Source: Annona cherimola
Lineage: Eukaryota; Streptophyta; Magnoliopsida; Magnoliales; Annonaceae
Assembly: GCA_030490835.1 (NCBI GenBank)
Contig: CM059975.1
Location: 56,969,174-57,033,173, forward strand
Direction of reading: 5' to 3'
DNA: 64,000 nt
Shown: positions 20,711 through 31,832 of the stretch, piece after piece
Layout of the letters: every line of letters begins with the position of its first letter
How positions within the stretch are numbered: position 1 is the stretch's first letter
Notes under the pieces: model-generated
What the model was told of the DNA's origin: nothing
Database searches by the model: none
The model's input: only the letters and a program-made list of their open reading frames with translations
Translations under genes and position numbers: made by a program

Positions 20711-22410
20711 CATCCCACGATCCTCCAAATTCCAATGTATATAAACGGAGCATATCCTCGATAATCTGGTTTACCCGCTCCGTCTGTCCATCGGTTTGGG
20801 GATGAAATGTCGAGCTAAACTTTAGCTCGGTGCCTAGGGTTTCGTGTAAATTTTTCTAAAATCAAGACGTGAACATCGTATATCGATTGGATACTATCGA
20901 CTTAGGCACTCCGTGGAGTCGTACAATATCCTTGTAATGCACCTTAGCTAATCTTTCAGTTGTATATGTTCTCTTATGGGTATAAAATGAGCAACTTTGG
21001 ATAATTGATCCACTATTACCCATATAGAATCATTTTCGGCCTGCGTTCTTGGTAATCCTTCAATAAAATCCATCGTTAGATCATCCCATTTCCATTTGGG
21101 AATTTCTAATGACTATAACTTTCCCGGCATCCATTGGTGATCTGCCTTCACCCTTTGACAAGTCAAGTACTTTGATACGTATTCAGCGATCTCTCTTTTC
21201 ATGTTATTCCACCAATATGCTTTCTTGAAATCCTAATACATCTTCGTGCTTCCCAGATGCATAGAAAATGGTGAAAAATGAGCTTCCTTGAGAATTTGTC
21301 CTTTCAATTCTCCTGAATTGGGTATGCATAAACGACCTTTATATCGATACATACCTCGCTCATCAATCATGAATTCATTTAACTCCTTTTTCATCATCTT
21401 TTCCACATGTGTATGTAGGTCTGCATCCTCTTGCTGCGCAGTCTTGATCTGTTCAAATAAGAACGATTGTATGTGCATTTGTGATAATCTTGCTTGTACT
21501 CCAGGGGAACATACAATCAGTTCCAATTATCTTATTTCTCGAAGCAATCCTTCTTCCTTGATATCCCACGATCCTCCAAATTCCAATGTATATATATAGA
21601 GCATATCCTCGATAATATGGTTTACCCGCTCCGTCTGTCCATCGGTTATGGGATGAAATGTCGTGCTAAACTTTAGCTGGGTGCCTAGGATTTTGTGTAA
21701 ACTTTTCCAAAATCGAGACGTGAACGTCGTATCTCGATAAGATACTATCGACTTAGGCACTCCGTGGAGTCATACAATACCTTGTAATGCACCTTAGCTA
21801 ATCTTTGAGTTATATAGGTTCTCTTTATGGGTATAAAATGAGCAACTTTGAATAATCGATCCACTATTACCCATATAAAGTCATTTTCGGCCTGTGTTAT
21901 AGGTAATCCTTCAATAAAATTCATCGTTATATCATCCTATTTCCATTCAGGAATTTCTAAGGACTGTAGCTTTCTCGGCATCCGTTGGTGATCTGCCTTC
22001 ACCCTTTCACAAGTTAAGTACTTTGATACGTATTCAACGATCTTTCTTTTCATGTTATTCCACTAATATACTTTCTTGAGATCCTGATACATCTTCGTGC
22101 TTCCCAGATGCATAGAAAATGGTGAAAAATGTGCTTCCTTGAGAATTTTTCCTTTCAATTCTCCTGAATTGGGTATGCATAAACGAACTTTATATCGATA
22201 CATACCTCTCTCATCAATCATGAATTCATTCAACCTATTTTTTTCATTTTTTCCACATGTGTATGTAGGTCTGCATCCTCTTGCTGCTCAGTGTTGATCT
22301 GTTCAAATAAGGATGATTGTATGTGCATTTGTGATAATCTTGCTTGTACTCCAGGCGAACATACAATCAGTTCCAATTGTCTTATTTCTTGAAGCAATCC
22401 TTCTTCCTTG
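20711..22410 (-). pseudogene. Integrase region of element Y with about 850-bp tandem duplication
   Basis: The stretch 20711-21560 repeats at 21561-22410 (ATCCCACGATCCTCCAAATTCC near each start, GAAGCAATCCTTCTTCCTTG at each end). Each copy runs, in the sense direction, from the RNase H-integrase linker ([27 protein letters not shown]) through the zinc-binding part to the integrase core (GTQLKFSTTFHPITDGQTERVN). The reading at 21527-21760 shows the join: core sequence ending LEFGGSWD runs straight back into linker sequence EEGLLREIR. The copies differ at many sites and both carry stops, so the duplication is old. Confidence 0.85.
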
Positions 22411-23039
22411 GTGATAAGGTGCGCTATGTTGACATTTCTGTTCAATGCATCAGCTACCACATTTGCCTTACCTGGATGGTATAGGATCTCCAAATCATAA
22501 TCCTTTAATAGTTTTAGCCATCTCTGTTGTCGCATGTTCAACTCCTTCTGAGTGAAAATATACTTAAGGCTCTTGTGATCCGTATAGATCTCGCATTTAG
22601 AACCATACAGGTAGTGTCTCCAAATTTTCAAGGCAAATACCACTGCTGCTAGTTCTAAGTCGTGAGTGGGGTAGCTTACTTCATTGGACTTCAATTTCCT
22701 TGATGCATAAGCTATCAAATTTCCTTTCTGCATTAGCACGCATCCTAGTCCCTTCCTTTCACTGTAAACTACAAATCCCTCATTTCCTTCAGGTAGGGTT
22801 AGGATAGGCGCTTTTACCAATAGTTACTTCAATTCTTAGAAACTGTGTTCACATTCTTCAGGCCATACATACTTGACTCCTTTACGAGTCAACCTCATTA
22901 GTGGGCCTGATAATTGTGAAAAACCTTCCACGAATCTTCTGTAGTAGCCTGCCAATCCCAGAAAACTCCTGATTTCTGTAATGGTCGTTGGTCTTGGCCA
23001 CTTTAATACTGCTTCAATCTTTTGTTGATCAACTTGCAC
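22411..23039 (-). pseudogene. RT thumb/connection and RNase H of element Y
   Basis: Connection motifs ([28 protein letters not shown]) lead to RNase H ([68 protein letters not shown]). The first catalytic Asp region reads VYSERKGLG where relatives have an Asp-containing motif, so RNase H is probably inactive. A stop or gap lies at about 22821-22835. Confidence 0.85.
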
Positions 23040-23052
23040 ACCCTTCTCTGAG

Positions 23053-23761
23053 ATTATATGCCCAAGAAATGCTACTTATTTTAACCAAAACTCACATTTC
23101 TTTATCTTAACATATAATTTCTCCTTTCTTAACCTTTCTCGTACTCTTCTTAAATGAATTTCATGTTCCTCTTCTAACTTGGAGTAAATCAGGATGTCAC
23201 CAATAAAAACGACCATAAATTGGTCCAAATAATCTCGAAATACCCTGTTCATCATATCCATAAATACAGTAGGAGCATTAGTTAGTCCGAAAGACATCAC
23301 TAAAAACTCATAATGTTCATACCTTGTTCAAAATGCTGTCTTGACTGTAAATCAATCTTCGAAAATGTTGTAGCTCCTTTCAATTGATCAAACAAATCAT
23401 CAATCCTTGGCAATGGGTACTTATTCTTCACTGTAACCCTGTTCAACTCTCAGTAGTCAATGCATAATCTAAGACTCCCATCCTTTTTCCTCACAAATAA
23501 CACCGGTGCTCCCAAGGGTGATACGCTGGGTCTAATAAAATCTTTATCTAATAGCTCCTGTATTTGAGTTCTCCATTCATCCATCTCTGCTGGTGTCATT
23601 CGGTATGGGGCCTTAGATATTGGAGCTGTGTCTGGTATAATATCAATTGTCATATCCATTTTCCTTTCTGGAGGTAATATAGTCAATTTTTTCGAAAAAA
23701 CATCTGGATATTCCTTAACCATTGGAATTTGATTTATTTCCACCTCATTTTCTTTCCTCAC
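23053..23761 (-). pseudogene. Reverse transcriptase of element Y, broken
   Basis: Two pieces: 23450-23761 (EWRTQIQELLDKDFIRPSVSPLGAPVLF; VRKKDGSLRLCIDY) ended by a TGA, and 23076-23300 ([19 protein letters not shown]...), separated by a stop and a frame change. The catalytic motif reads [10 protein letters not shown]: the first of the two aspartates is Gly, so polymerase activity would be lost even without the stops. Confidence 0.88.
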
Positions 23762-23932
23762 ACTTACTGATACCAGATATACTTAGCAGTGTTGGTGGAT
23801 CATTTTAGCCGCTTTCATAGAAGATATCAGTATCGTCGAATTGTCAGGCTGCCTTAGCCTTCCAATGGCTACATCCTTTTCTGGGGCCGCTTCAAATTGT
23901 ACTTTCTTATTTTTACAATTAATCGTTGCTCC

Positions 23933-24187
23933 CTATTGGCTTAACCAATCCATGCCTAGTATTACGTCAAACTCGGTCATGGGTGATAGGATCAAGTCGG
24001 CTTCTAAAGTCATTGATCCTATCCTGATTGGACAAGCCTTACATACTTGGCTAGAGCTGGCTAACCTATAGACAGGGGATTCTACATGGATGGTTACATA
24101 TTGGTAAGCAATGAATGAATGGCTAGCACCCAAATCAAACAAAGCTATAGCTGAATTTTCTAAAATATAAACTATACCTGTAACCAC
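23933..24187 (-). pseudogene. pro: Protease of element Y
   Basis: The retropepsin start reads ALFDLGASHSFIAYQY and then VILGMDWLSQ. The DLG in place of the usual DSG/DTG needs caution but is seen in other plant gypsy proteases. A stop separates it from gag (after GAANR). Confidence 0.8.
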
Positions 24188-24256
24188 TTTCTCTTACTGC
24201 TCTTGCAATTCAGTTCGAGTCAGAGCATGCACTTGCACAGGATTTGTAGAGGTTCC

Positions 24257-24827
24257 CTATCTGTTAGCGGCTCCCATCAGCCTTGGCTGTGCTGTTTTTC
24301 CTCTCCCTTGCGATGTTTGTGCTTTATTTGGACAATTCAGGGCTATATGTCCAACCTGGTCACAAACATAACATTTCACCATCTTTACCTCTCCCTTGCC
24401 ACATTCCTTGGCTATGTGACCCATTTTCCCACATTTGAAACATTTGTTTGATCCCTTCAAACATTCACCTGTATGGCGCCTTCGACATATCTTGCAAACA
24501 GGTGGCATTTTCTTCTTTGGAGCCCCTTTTCCTTTCTTCGCACCTCCTCTCTTAACCTTTTCCTTCCCTGTTTCGACTTCTTTTGTCCCTGTGCTGAACA
24601 TTTTGGATCCTAGCCTTAGTTCTTGAGTTCTCATTGTCTCAATCTCCAAGGCTCTTTTCTACACTAGACGCATAATCCTTGATTAGTAGAGGGGCTAAGC
24701 TTTCTCTGAGGTATGGCCTCAGTTTCTGTTGGAATCTCTGTGCCTTGTTCTCTGGCACATTGGCAATCCACGGTGCGTACCTCACCAAAGCATTAAACTT
24801 GGTGGCGTATTCTGTCACTGTCATCCT
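24257..24827 (-). pseudogene. gag: Gag C-terminal part of element Y
   Basis: From MTVTEYATKFNALVRYAPWIANVP, immediately left of element G, the frame runs through the capsid end to two zinc knuckles, CFKCGKMGHIAKEC and CYVCDQVGHIALNC. There is a frame change near 24640-24650. The upstream gag sequence is missing because element G inserted exactly before MTVTEY. The N-terminal part reappears at 46509-46885 on the same strand. Confidence 0.85.
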
Positions 24828-26441
24828 TGATAACTCGCGAAAATGCGAGTTATCATGGTCCATTTCAGACTATTTTTGCGTGTTAGTCCAAGAGAATATG
24901 TTTAGTTTGCATCAATTTAGCTTAGTTTTCACTCACATTGCATTTTAGGAGCATTATGTAGTTTTTATGCATTTTTAGTATAAAATAGGCATTTTTAGTC
25001 CATTTATTGAGTTTCAGTCATTTTTGCAGGAAGGACGGACAATTACAGGCATGCGAGCGACTCAAATGAAGAACGGAGCCAAGTGAAGAAGCAGGTAGGC
25101 TAGCGCCCGGGCGCTACCCTACATGCCTTAGCCAAAAGTTCCAGCACCTCACACAGCAAAATGCTTCCAGTGAGTTGGCACCCAGGCGCCGGCATGGGGC
25201 GCCTAGGCGCTACTTCACTAGCATATAGACGCATTCCGAAAAATTTCCAAATCGCAAAGCTTCTAGAGAGTTGGCGCTCAAGAGCTGGCTTGGGGGGCCG
25301 GGGCACCACTTCACTAGTATGCAGAGGCATCCCGAAGAGTTTCTAAGTTATGCAGCATTTAGGGAGTTGGAGCCCAGGCCCAGCTAGGTGCGCCTCGGCG
25401 CCACGGTGAATCCGCACATGTGTGTTTCTGCACGTGTGCTGTACGGGTTAAGTGATTTAAATAGAAACCTAGGGATTCATGCACAAAAAGGGGGAGAGCC
25501 GACGGAGCAGCCGGATAGAGAAGGAATAGAACTCGTTTCAAGCGCAATCTGAAGAGGAGATTCAACCTCGTTGGTGGAAGCTTCCGAGAATTAGTTTTCT
25601 CTTTCTCATTCTATTTCCTTTTCTTTATTTTTCTTGGAATACTTTCATTATGGATGTAATCGATTTTGATGCCATGTCTTTGAGCTAAACTTCCATAGAT
25701 GGGTAGTTAGGATGAATTGATATCTATCTATACTATTTTTGTTCTTTAAGATTTAGAAATGAATATTTGATTTCTATATGATTGTGCGATGTGGATTTAC
25801 CCTTGCATATGTTGTCTAATATTTTTTTCAAGATTAGCTACCTTGTAAGATGATTTAATTGCAGGATTAATCCTTGGAAAAGGAAAATACTTGCCAGATC
25901 CATGTGTAGGGCATAGGTTTCTTCTTTGTCATGGGGAGTAGTTTAATGGATAGGAATATACCGTTAAACCCTATGTAGTCATGAACAAGTTATATATCTA
26001 TCATTTTCATTTCATTTAATTGCATGGGAACATAGCGATTGAATGTGGTGTAATTAGCTTTATATGTGTTGGAATATATATATATAAAGACTATTGAACT
26101 TGGACTAGTAAATTCTTGCATAATCTAATGAAAAGGAACCAATGCAATATAGTTTAGATTCAAAGATTCCCAACTATCCCATCTGCCATCCCCAATTGAT
26201 AATTTCCTTTTTAATATTCCAACTGTCCCGTGAAACTCTTCTCTAGTTCTTTTATGTATTTGGTGTTTTCTTTTAATTATGAAATCCCTTTTCTACTCAC
26301 CGAAAGCAACTAAACTAACCAATAATCTTAGTTAGACCATATCCTCATGGGAACGATACTTAACTCACTCTTTATTACTTGATCGGCACGTATACTTGCG
26401 TTAAAACGAGCATTTTAATTAGACATATACGCAGCTCGTCA
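24828..26441 (+). repeat. 5' LTR of element G
   Basis: This 1,614-bp LTR starts with a terminal hairpin (TGATAACTCGCG..CGAGTTATCA). It holds three copies of a 96-bp repeat whose GAGTTGG marks start at 25172, 25268 and 25364, each with GGCGCC/GGCGCT palindromes. The remaining sequence is A/T-rich without coding content. A diverged solo copy in opposite orientation is at 47287-48854. Confidence 0.85.
25130..25410. repeat. 96-bp repeats with GGCGCC palindromes in the G LTR
   Basis: Three units spaced exactly 96 bp contain versions of TTGGCGCCCAGGCGCC and GGGCGCCTAGGCGC. The solo LTR at 47287 has four related units spaced 73-83 bp (48348, 48421, 48504, 48579), with the perfect 14-bp palindrome GGCGCCTAGGCGCC at about 48410. 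Confidence 0.8.
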
Positions 26442-26447
26442 AGTTTT

Positions 26448-26463
26448 TGGCGCCGTTGCTGAG
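26448..26463 (+). other. Primer-binding site (tRNA-Asp type), element G
   Basis: TGGCGCCGTTGCTGAG lies six bases after the LTR end. It matches the Asp-tRNA priming site usual for Athila/Tat elements with a change late in the site (family consensus recalled, not searched). Positions 26464-26566 are untranslated leader. Confidence 0.75.
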
Positions 26464-26566
26464 GATATTTGGTGTAACTAATTATTGTTAGCTTTATTGC
26501 TTTCTTGTATATTTCTGTAACTATAGTTCATTTTATAATTTCTTTAGTTTAGAAATTTCCAGCTGA

Positions 26567-28194
26567 TTGCAATTGAACTGGTTTTTGCAGGGTTCAATGT
26601 TTTGCATGCGCCGAGGCAGGGCTGGAAATGATATTATCATTCCATTTGATCCGGAGCCAGAAAGGACTTTTCTGAGAAGACGTCACAAGAGCAGAGAAGT
26701 TAGGAGTCAACAGCATACAGTGGAGTGTATTGGGAATCAGGACGAAAATATTCATGCAGATCAACATGGAAACCAAAGGGTTGAGGTTCCAGTTCATCCA
26801 CCACAAGATGATTTGGACCAAACTATTTAGGATCTCATTGCGGTGGGGCAAGATGCAGTTCAGACTAGCATTCAACCTCCTCCTGTCGACACCAACAACT
26901 TTGAAATAAAACCGGTGGTATTCTAAATGCTCTAATCAATTGGGCAGTTTGGAGGATTGTCTTCTCAAGATCCACACCGCCATCTGTGGAATTTCTTACA
27001 GATGATGAACACATTCAAGCAGAATGGAGTCTCCAACGAAGCAATGAAGCTACAGACTTTTCCGTTTTCACTGAGGGATAGAGCTTCGGAGTGGCTAGAT
27101 TCATTGCCGCCAAACTCTGTCAGCACGTGGAATGACATGACTCAGAAGTTCCTAGAGAAATATTTTCCACCTGCCAAATTAGCCAAACTCAGAATGGTTA
27201 TAGTCTCATTCAAGCAACATGGAGAAGAGACTCTATCGGAGGCGTGGGATCGGTTCAAAGACTTACTTCGAAAGTGCCCACATCATGGAATTCAACCATG
27301 GGTACAAATCCATATCTTTTACAATGGTCTCCAGGATTCTACCAGTCATATGGTGGATTCGTCATCAAATGGTTCTCTGCTAAGGAAAAGCTACAGAGAA
27401 TCGTACGCCCTGCTGGAGAATATGGCAGCCAACACTTATCAATTGTCATCTGACAGAAATTGAAGTGGGGGTCTACTCCAATTGGACGCGGTCTCATCTA
27501 TAAAGACCCACATCGAAGCTTTATCCAGGCAAATACAGAACTTATCCAGGCTTGCCAATGTTAATGCAGTAGGGTCTTCCATGCCGCAGCAGTCTTTAGC
27601 TGAGTATTGTACGTGGTGCGGAGAATTCGCCCACCCCAGTGAACAATGTGCCTCCAATCCGGAGTCTATTAATTACGTGGGTAACTTCCAGAGAAATCCA
27701 GCAAACCCATATGCAAACAACTACAATCAAGGCTGGAGGAATCGTCCCAATTTCTCGTGGAATAACCAAACTAGGCCGAATCAGCCACCGGGATTCTCAC
27801 AGCAGCCATCTCAGCAACAAACAGCAAGACCAGTTCAACTCAATCCACCTCCTCGAGAAGAAAAGAAATCAGATATGGAAAATCTTTTCATGTAATTCAT
27901 ACAATCCCAGATCACAACAAACATAAATTTGGAAGCACAGATCGGCCAACTTGCTTCAGCCCTAAATAACCGACCTCAAGGTGCACTACCGAGTGACACA
28001 CCTGAAAGGAAAAGGCAAAGAGCAAGTGCAAGAAGTTACATTGCGTAGTGGTAAGCAGCTATCAGTCGTAACTCCGCCAGAAGCTAAAACTAAAACCACT
28101 AGTCCTCTTATTTATCAGTCACAGGAGGCAAAGGAACCAGACACAAACCAAAAGCAGCCTGATGATGAAATAGCCACAATTCAAAGGCCTCCTC
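26567..28194 (+). pseudogene. gag: Gag of element G, several stops and one frameshift
   Basis: The plus-strand frame gives an Arg-rich N-terminus (FDPEPERTFLRRRHK), then a retrotransposon-gag domain (LQTFPFSLRDRASEWLDSLP, TWNDMTQKFLEKYFPPAKLAKLR), a Gln/Asn/Pro-rich stretch and an unusual zinc knuckle CTWCGEFAHPSEQC. In-frame stops include TAG at 26828, two TAA near 26925-26940, a TGA at 27461 and a TAA at 27893. A frame change occurs near 28015, before EVTLRSGKQL. The frame is cut at 28194 by element E and continues at 39002. Confidence 0.85.
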
Positions 28195-29439
28195 TGTTGG
28201 TCCCGAGTTTATGGCAAAATCCAAGAGGGGAGGGGAGAATTGGGTTCTTGAAAAATTCTTTAGTAAATTAAAACTTAACCCCTTGAAAGTTTAATCCCCT
28301 TGATGAAACGTGATATGAGATAGAATGAGTGGGTGCAGATGGAATATAAAATGCAAGCAATCAAACCAAACAAGAGACAACAATATATAGTGGTTCGGGC
28401 AACCTTCCCTACTCCACTCTTCCAAGCACACACCCGTTGTGTCTTAGGTTCCACTATTGTATTTTCAATACAATCTAGAGCACCCGCTCTCTTCTAGATT
28501 CTAGCTCTGGGGGCATATACAATAATCACTTATTGGTGAGACCAACTCCAACCAACCAAGTCCAATCTATTGGTGGGACAAACTCAAACCAACCCCCTGT
28601 TTTGCTTCTTCTTGAAATCAGTCTCCAATACCTATCCAAGGCAACAACACAAAACAAAATAGACAAAAGAGAAATTACACTTTACAACGTGTATTCAATA
28701 AGCTCCGAAAGCTCCTTATCATGTGGAGATGATAATCTTGGAAGCACACTTAGAAGTTGTAGCACTTGAAGCTTCAATAGTTGTTCAAATAACTTCAAGA
28801 CACTTGAATATTAGAAGATGAAAGCCCAACTTGTGTTTTCCTCTTTCTTTTCTCCTTCTCGCTGCTCTTCATGTTCATACATCAATGGTATATATAGAGG
28901 AAAAAAGATCTAGCCGTTTGGAGTTGAGGTTCACGTGCATCTAGAGCTCCAACATTCAAATTTTCGACCGTTACGAGTTGAAGTCGCAAGTGGAGTCAAC
29001 TTCGGATGAGTGGAGTCGACTTGGGATGCGACTTCGTCTTGTTAAAACTTGTTGTCCAGAATTTTGCCTTCGAAGTTGCAGGTGAAGTCCACTTGGGTCT
29101 GAGACTTCACCCAAGTCGCAAGTGAAGTCGACTTGGGTTGAGACTTCACTTTGCTGTCTGTCCGAAGTCGCAGGCGAAGTCGACTTGGGTCTGGGACTTC
29201 ACCCAAGTTGCAAGTGAAGTCGACTTGGGCTGAGACTTCACTTTGCTGAACTTGCAATTCATGAACTTGAACTCTTGAAACTTAAATTATTTCACATTTT
29301 CATTTTCATACACATAATTAGAGATAAAATATCTGAGAACACTTAGACAAATTTATTAGATCCTTTTTAATGGTATTTCAATTATTTGTTAATCATCAAA
29401 ATCAAATTAATCATTCTTAAAGCAAGCATATGATCAACA
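28195..29439 (-). repeat. 3' (left) LTR of element E
   Basis: This 1,245-bp LTR (TGTTGGTCCC... to ...TGATCAACA) has AAGTCGACTT-type motifs at 28978-29240 and a TATATATA box at 28889-28896 on the minus strand. It is 44 bp shorter than its partner and differs at many positions, so E is older than A or F. Confidence 0.9.
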
Positions 29440-30057
29440 ATCTCTCCCTTTTTGATGATTGACAAAACTTAATTGAAATATTTTCCCTTCTCAAATGAAT
29501 CACAGATATGTCTACATGAAGATCATGATTTTCATCAATAAGCGCAAAAATAATATATATTCTTTTCATATAGGTGGAAATACTTCTCCCCCTAAGCTAT
29601 ATGCAATATTATTCTATTTTCTTAAGATATTTTCGTACTACACTCTCTCCCCCTTTTTGTCAATCAACAAAAAAGGTAGCACAAATGGGGCATATAAAAT
29701 AGGTAGCACAAATAAAATAGGTTCATACTACACTCTCTCCCCTTTTTTTTCATACAAATCATTCATTTTGAGTCAAGCATATGATCTATAATATGACTAT
29801 GGTACTACTTGTTTATTAATTTCTTTAGGAGAGCAACATACCTTTACTTACCTTTGATGAAAGTTATTATTACTATTTGCTCAACTCCCCCTTTCTTTTG
29901 CAATTCATGCTCCTTCATTCTCGAGATGACTTTGTACTTTTTTGAAATAAAAACCTGCATCACAAATATAATATCTTCTTTCCTTTGGCACCCGTGTTAT
30001 GGGTCCATGAATATTAGTACCATAATGCATAGGAACTCAAGAAGACTTGGTTCTACC
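29440..30057 (-). other. Polypurine tract and untranslated 3' region of E
   Basis: The minus strand purine run (AAAAAGGGAGAGAT, about 29440-29453) borders the LTR. The rest is A/T-rich with short repeats of a CTCTCCCCC/TACTACACTC type and no coding content. This is where pol and the extra ORF would be in a complete relative. Confidence 0.7.
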
Positions 30058-31779
30058 TTAGATGTGTCTCTTTGGCATCCAAACCAATTTAACTCCATTA
30101 TAAACTATTTTTCTTACCTTGTATTGATATATTTTGTGTCCAAACTTATTACAATAATGGCAGGTGATTCTAGCATAGGTTGGAGTACCATGATAGCTCT
30201 TTGGTTGCCAAGTAGGTATATTTGTCCATGACTTATCAACAAGCTTCTTAAAATGTCCCCTCACATTTGATGTACTAGAAGCCTTAATCCAAATACGAGA
30301 GTTTGTTTTATTTAGGTTGACATTAATGTGCTTTACAAATCTAAGACCTCTCTTATTAACTTGAGTGGTCATTCTCAAAAATTTCTACACATTTTCTCCC
30401 CGGTCGGAGAACTTTGCCAATGAATCTTTCAAAATTTGGTTCTCCTTTCTCAATGCCTCTGTTTCATTCTTCAAGGCATTTATATCATTTTGCAAGGATG
30501 CATTCTCCTCCGCTAATTTTCAATTTGCAATGGCAGTTGTATTGAATTGCCTTTTCTTTTGGACACATTTGATACCAAGGCTTTTGAATTCATCAAATAG
30601 TGAGTCATAAGTTTGTTGTAAATCATTCAACTCATTACATCTAGAACAAACATTAGAAGATGAATAAGAATCAGATGAGCTTACCTCGATATCCATAGAT
30701 GCATTCAATGTTGACAATTTCAATTTTCTTGCATTATCACTTTTCTCTTTAGATTTTTGGCAAGTTTCCTTTTCATCTTCTATGATGGCCATGCAACAAA
30801 CTCTTTCCCAATTTGCTGCATCTTCTCCTTCACTTGATGAGGTGCTAGAGGTTGCGGTAGTATATTCTTTTGTAAGCATTCTTCTAGCCTTTATCTTTGA
30901 AAAAATTCTCTTATTTTTAATTTTCAATTCATCCAATGTGGTGCATTCGATTTGTATATGTCCAACACCACCACATTTATAACATTTTGGAAATTCCTTT
31001 CTTCTATCCTTCATTTTCTTGTGTGAGTTGAAATATTTGTTTCTCTTCATGTTGGAGTATGAGCTTGATGTAGATTCACTTGAGCTCTCTATCATACTTT
31101 TGAGTGCAATAGACTTCTTACTTCTTTGAGATTCTTCTTTCTTGTTTTTGATGAGCTCATGAGACATGAGTGAGCTAATCAAGTCATCTATTTGGAGCTT
31201 GTTTAAGTCCTTTGCCTCCTCAATAGCTGTGATCTTTTCATTCCACGAGTTTGGCAATGCTCGAAGTATCTTCATAACCTGCTCACTTTCAAAAATTGGC
31301 TTTTCTAGGCATTTAAGAGCGTTAGTGATTTTAGAAAATTTAGCGTACATTTCTGAAATAGATTCACCATCTAACATTTGAAATCTTTCAAAATCACCAA
31401 CAAGGATATTCCTTTTAGTTCCCTTTACTTGAGAGGAACCCTCATAAATAGATACCAATTTATCACATATCTCTTTAGCCGTTGTGCATGAAGAAACTCT
31501 ATCAAATTTTGCTGTGGTCAATGCACAAAATAAGAAATTCATAGCTTTGCCATTACTTTGGACGGACATAGTTTCTTCTATTGTCCAAGTGGACGCCTTG
31601 TCCCCCTTTGGTAATGTAATGTCATCTTGTATGGATATCCAAGAATTCATATTAGTTTCCATAATGAGTTGTTTCATCCTCAACTTCCAATAAATAAAAT
31701 TATTGTCATCAAATAGAGGTGGCCTTAAAAATGATTATCCCTCGGCAAATGCAGGTACAGAAGTTAAGTAGGTTGCCAT
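30058..31779 (-). pseudogene. gag: Gag of element E, at least three nonsense mutations
   Basis: The ATG at 31777-31779 is homologous to that of A's gag, but a TAA at 31735-31737 falls within the first 15 codons. The long open part (30520-31683) has the UBN2-type gag region (LRMKQLIMETN, MKILRALPNSW) and a zinc knuckle CYKCGGVGHIQIEC. A TGA at 30517-30519 and a TAG about 30385 follow. The end (30058-30378) keeps the second Cys/His motif CHYCNKFGHKIYQY, in which the last Cys is Tyr, and the terminal WMPK. Confidence 0.88.
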
Positions 31780-31818
31780 AGATATATAGAAGAGATCACC
31801 TCAAATAAATAGAGGCCT

Positions 31819-31830
31819 GCTCTGATACCA
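31819..31830 (-). other. Primer-binding site (tRNA-iMet type), element E
   Basis: The minus strand TGGTATCAGAGC lies two bases from the LTR at 31833. Confidence 0.88.
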
Positions 31831-31832
31831 CT

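Noticed and set aside
25030..25570. Possible small host gene with cysteine-free repeats in the G LTR
   Set aside because: The frames come from the 96-bp GGCGCC repeats inside an LTR with clear boundaries and a following primer site.
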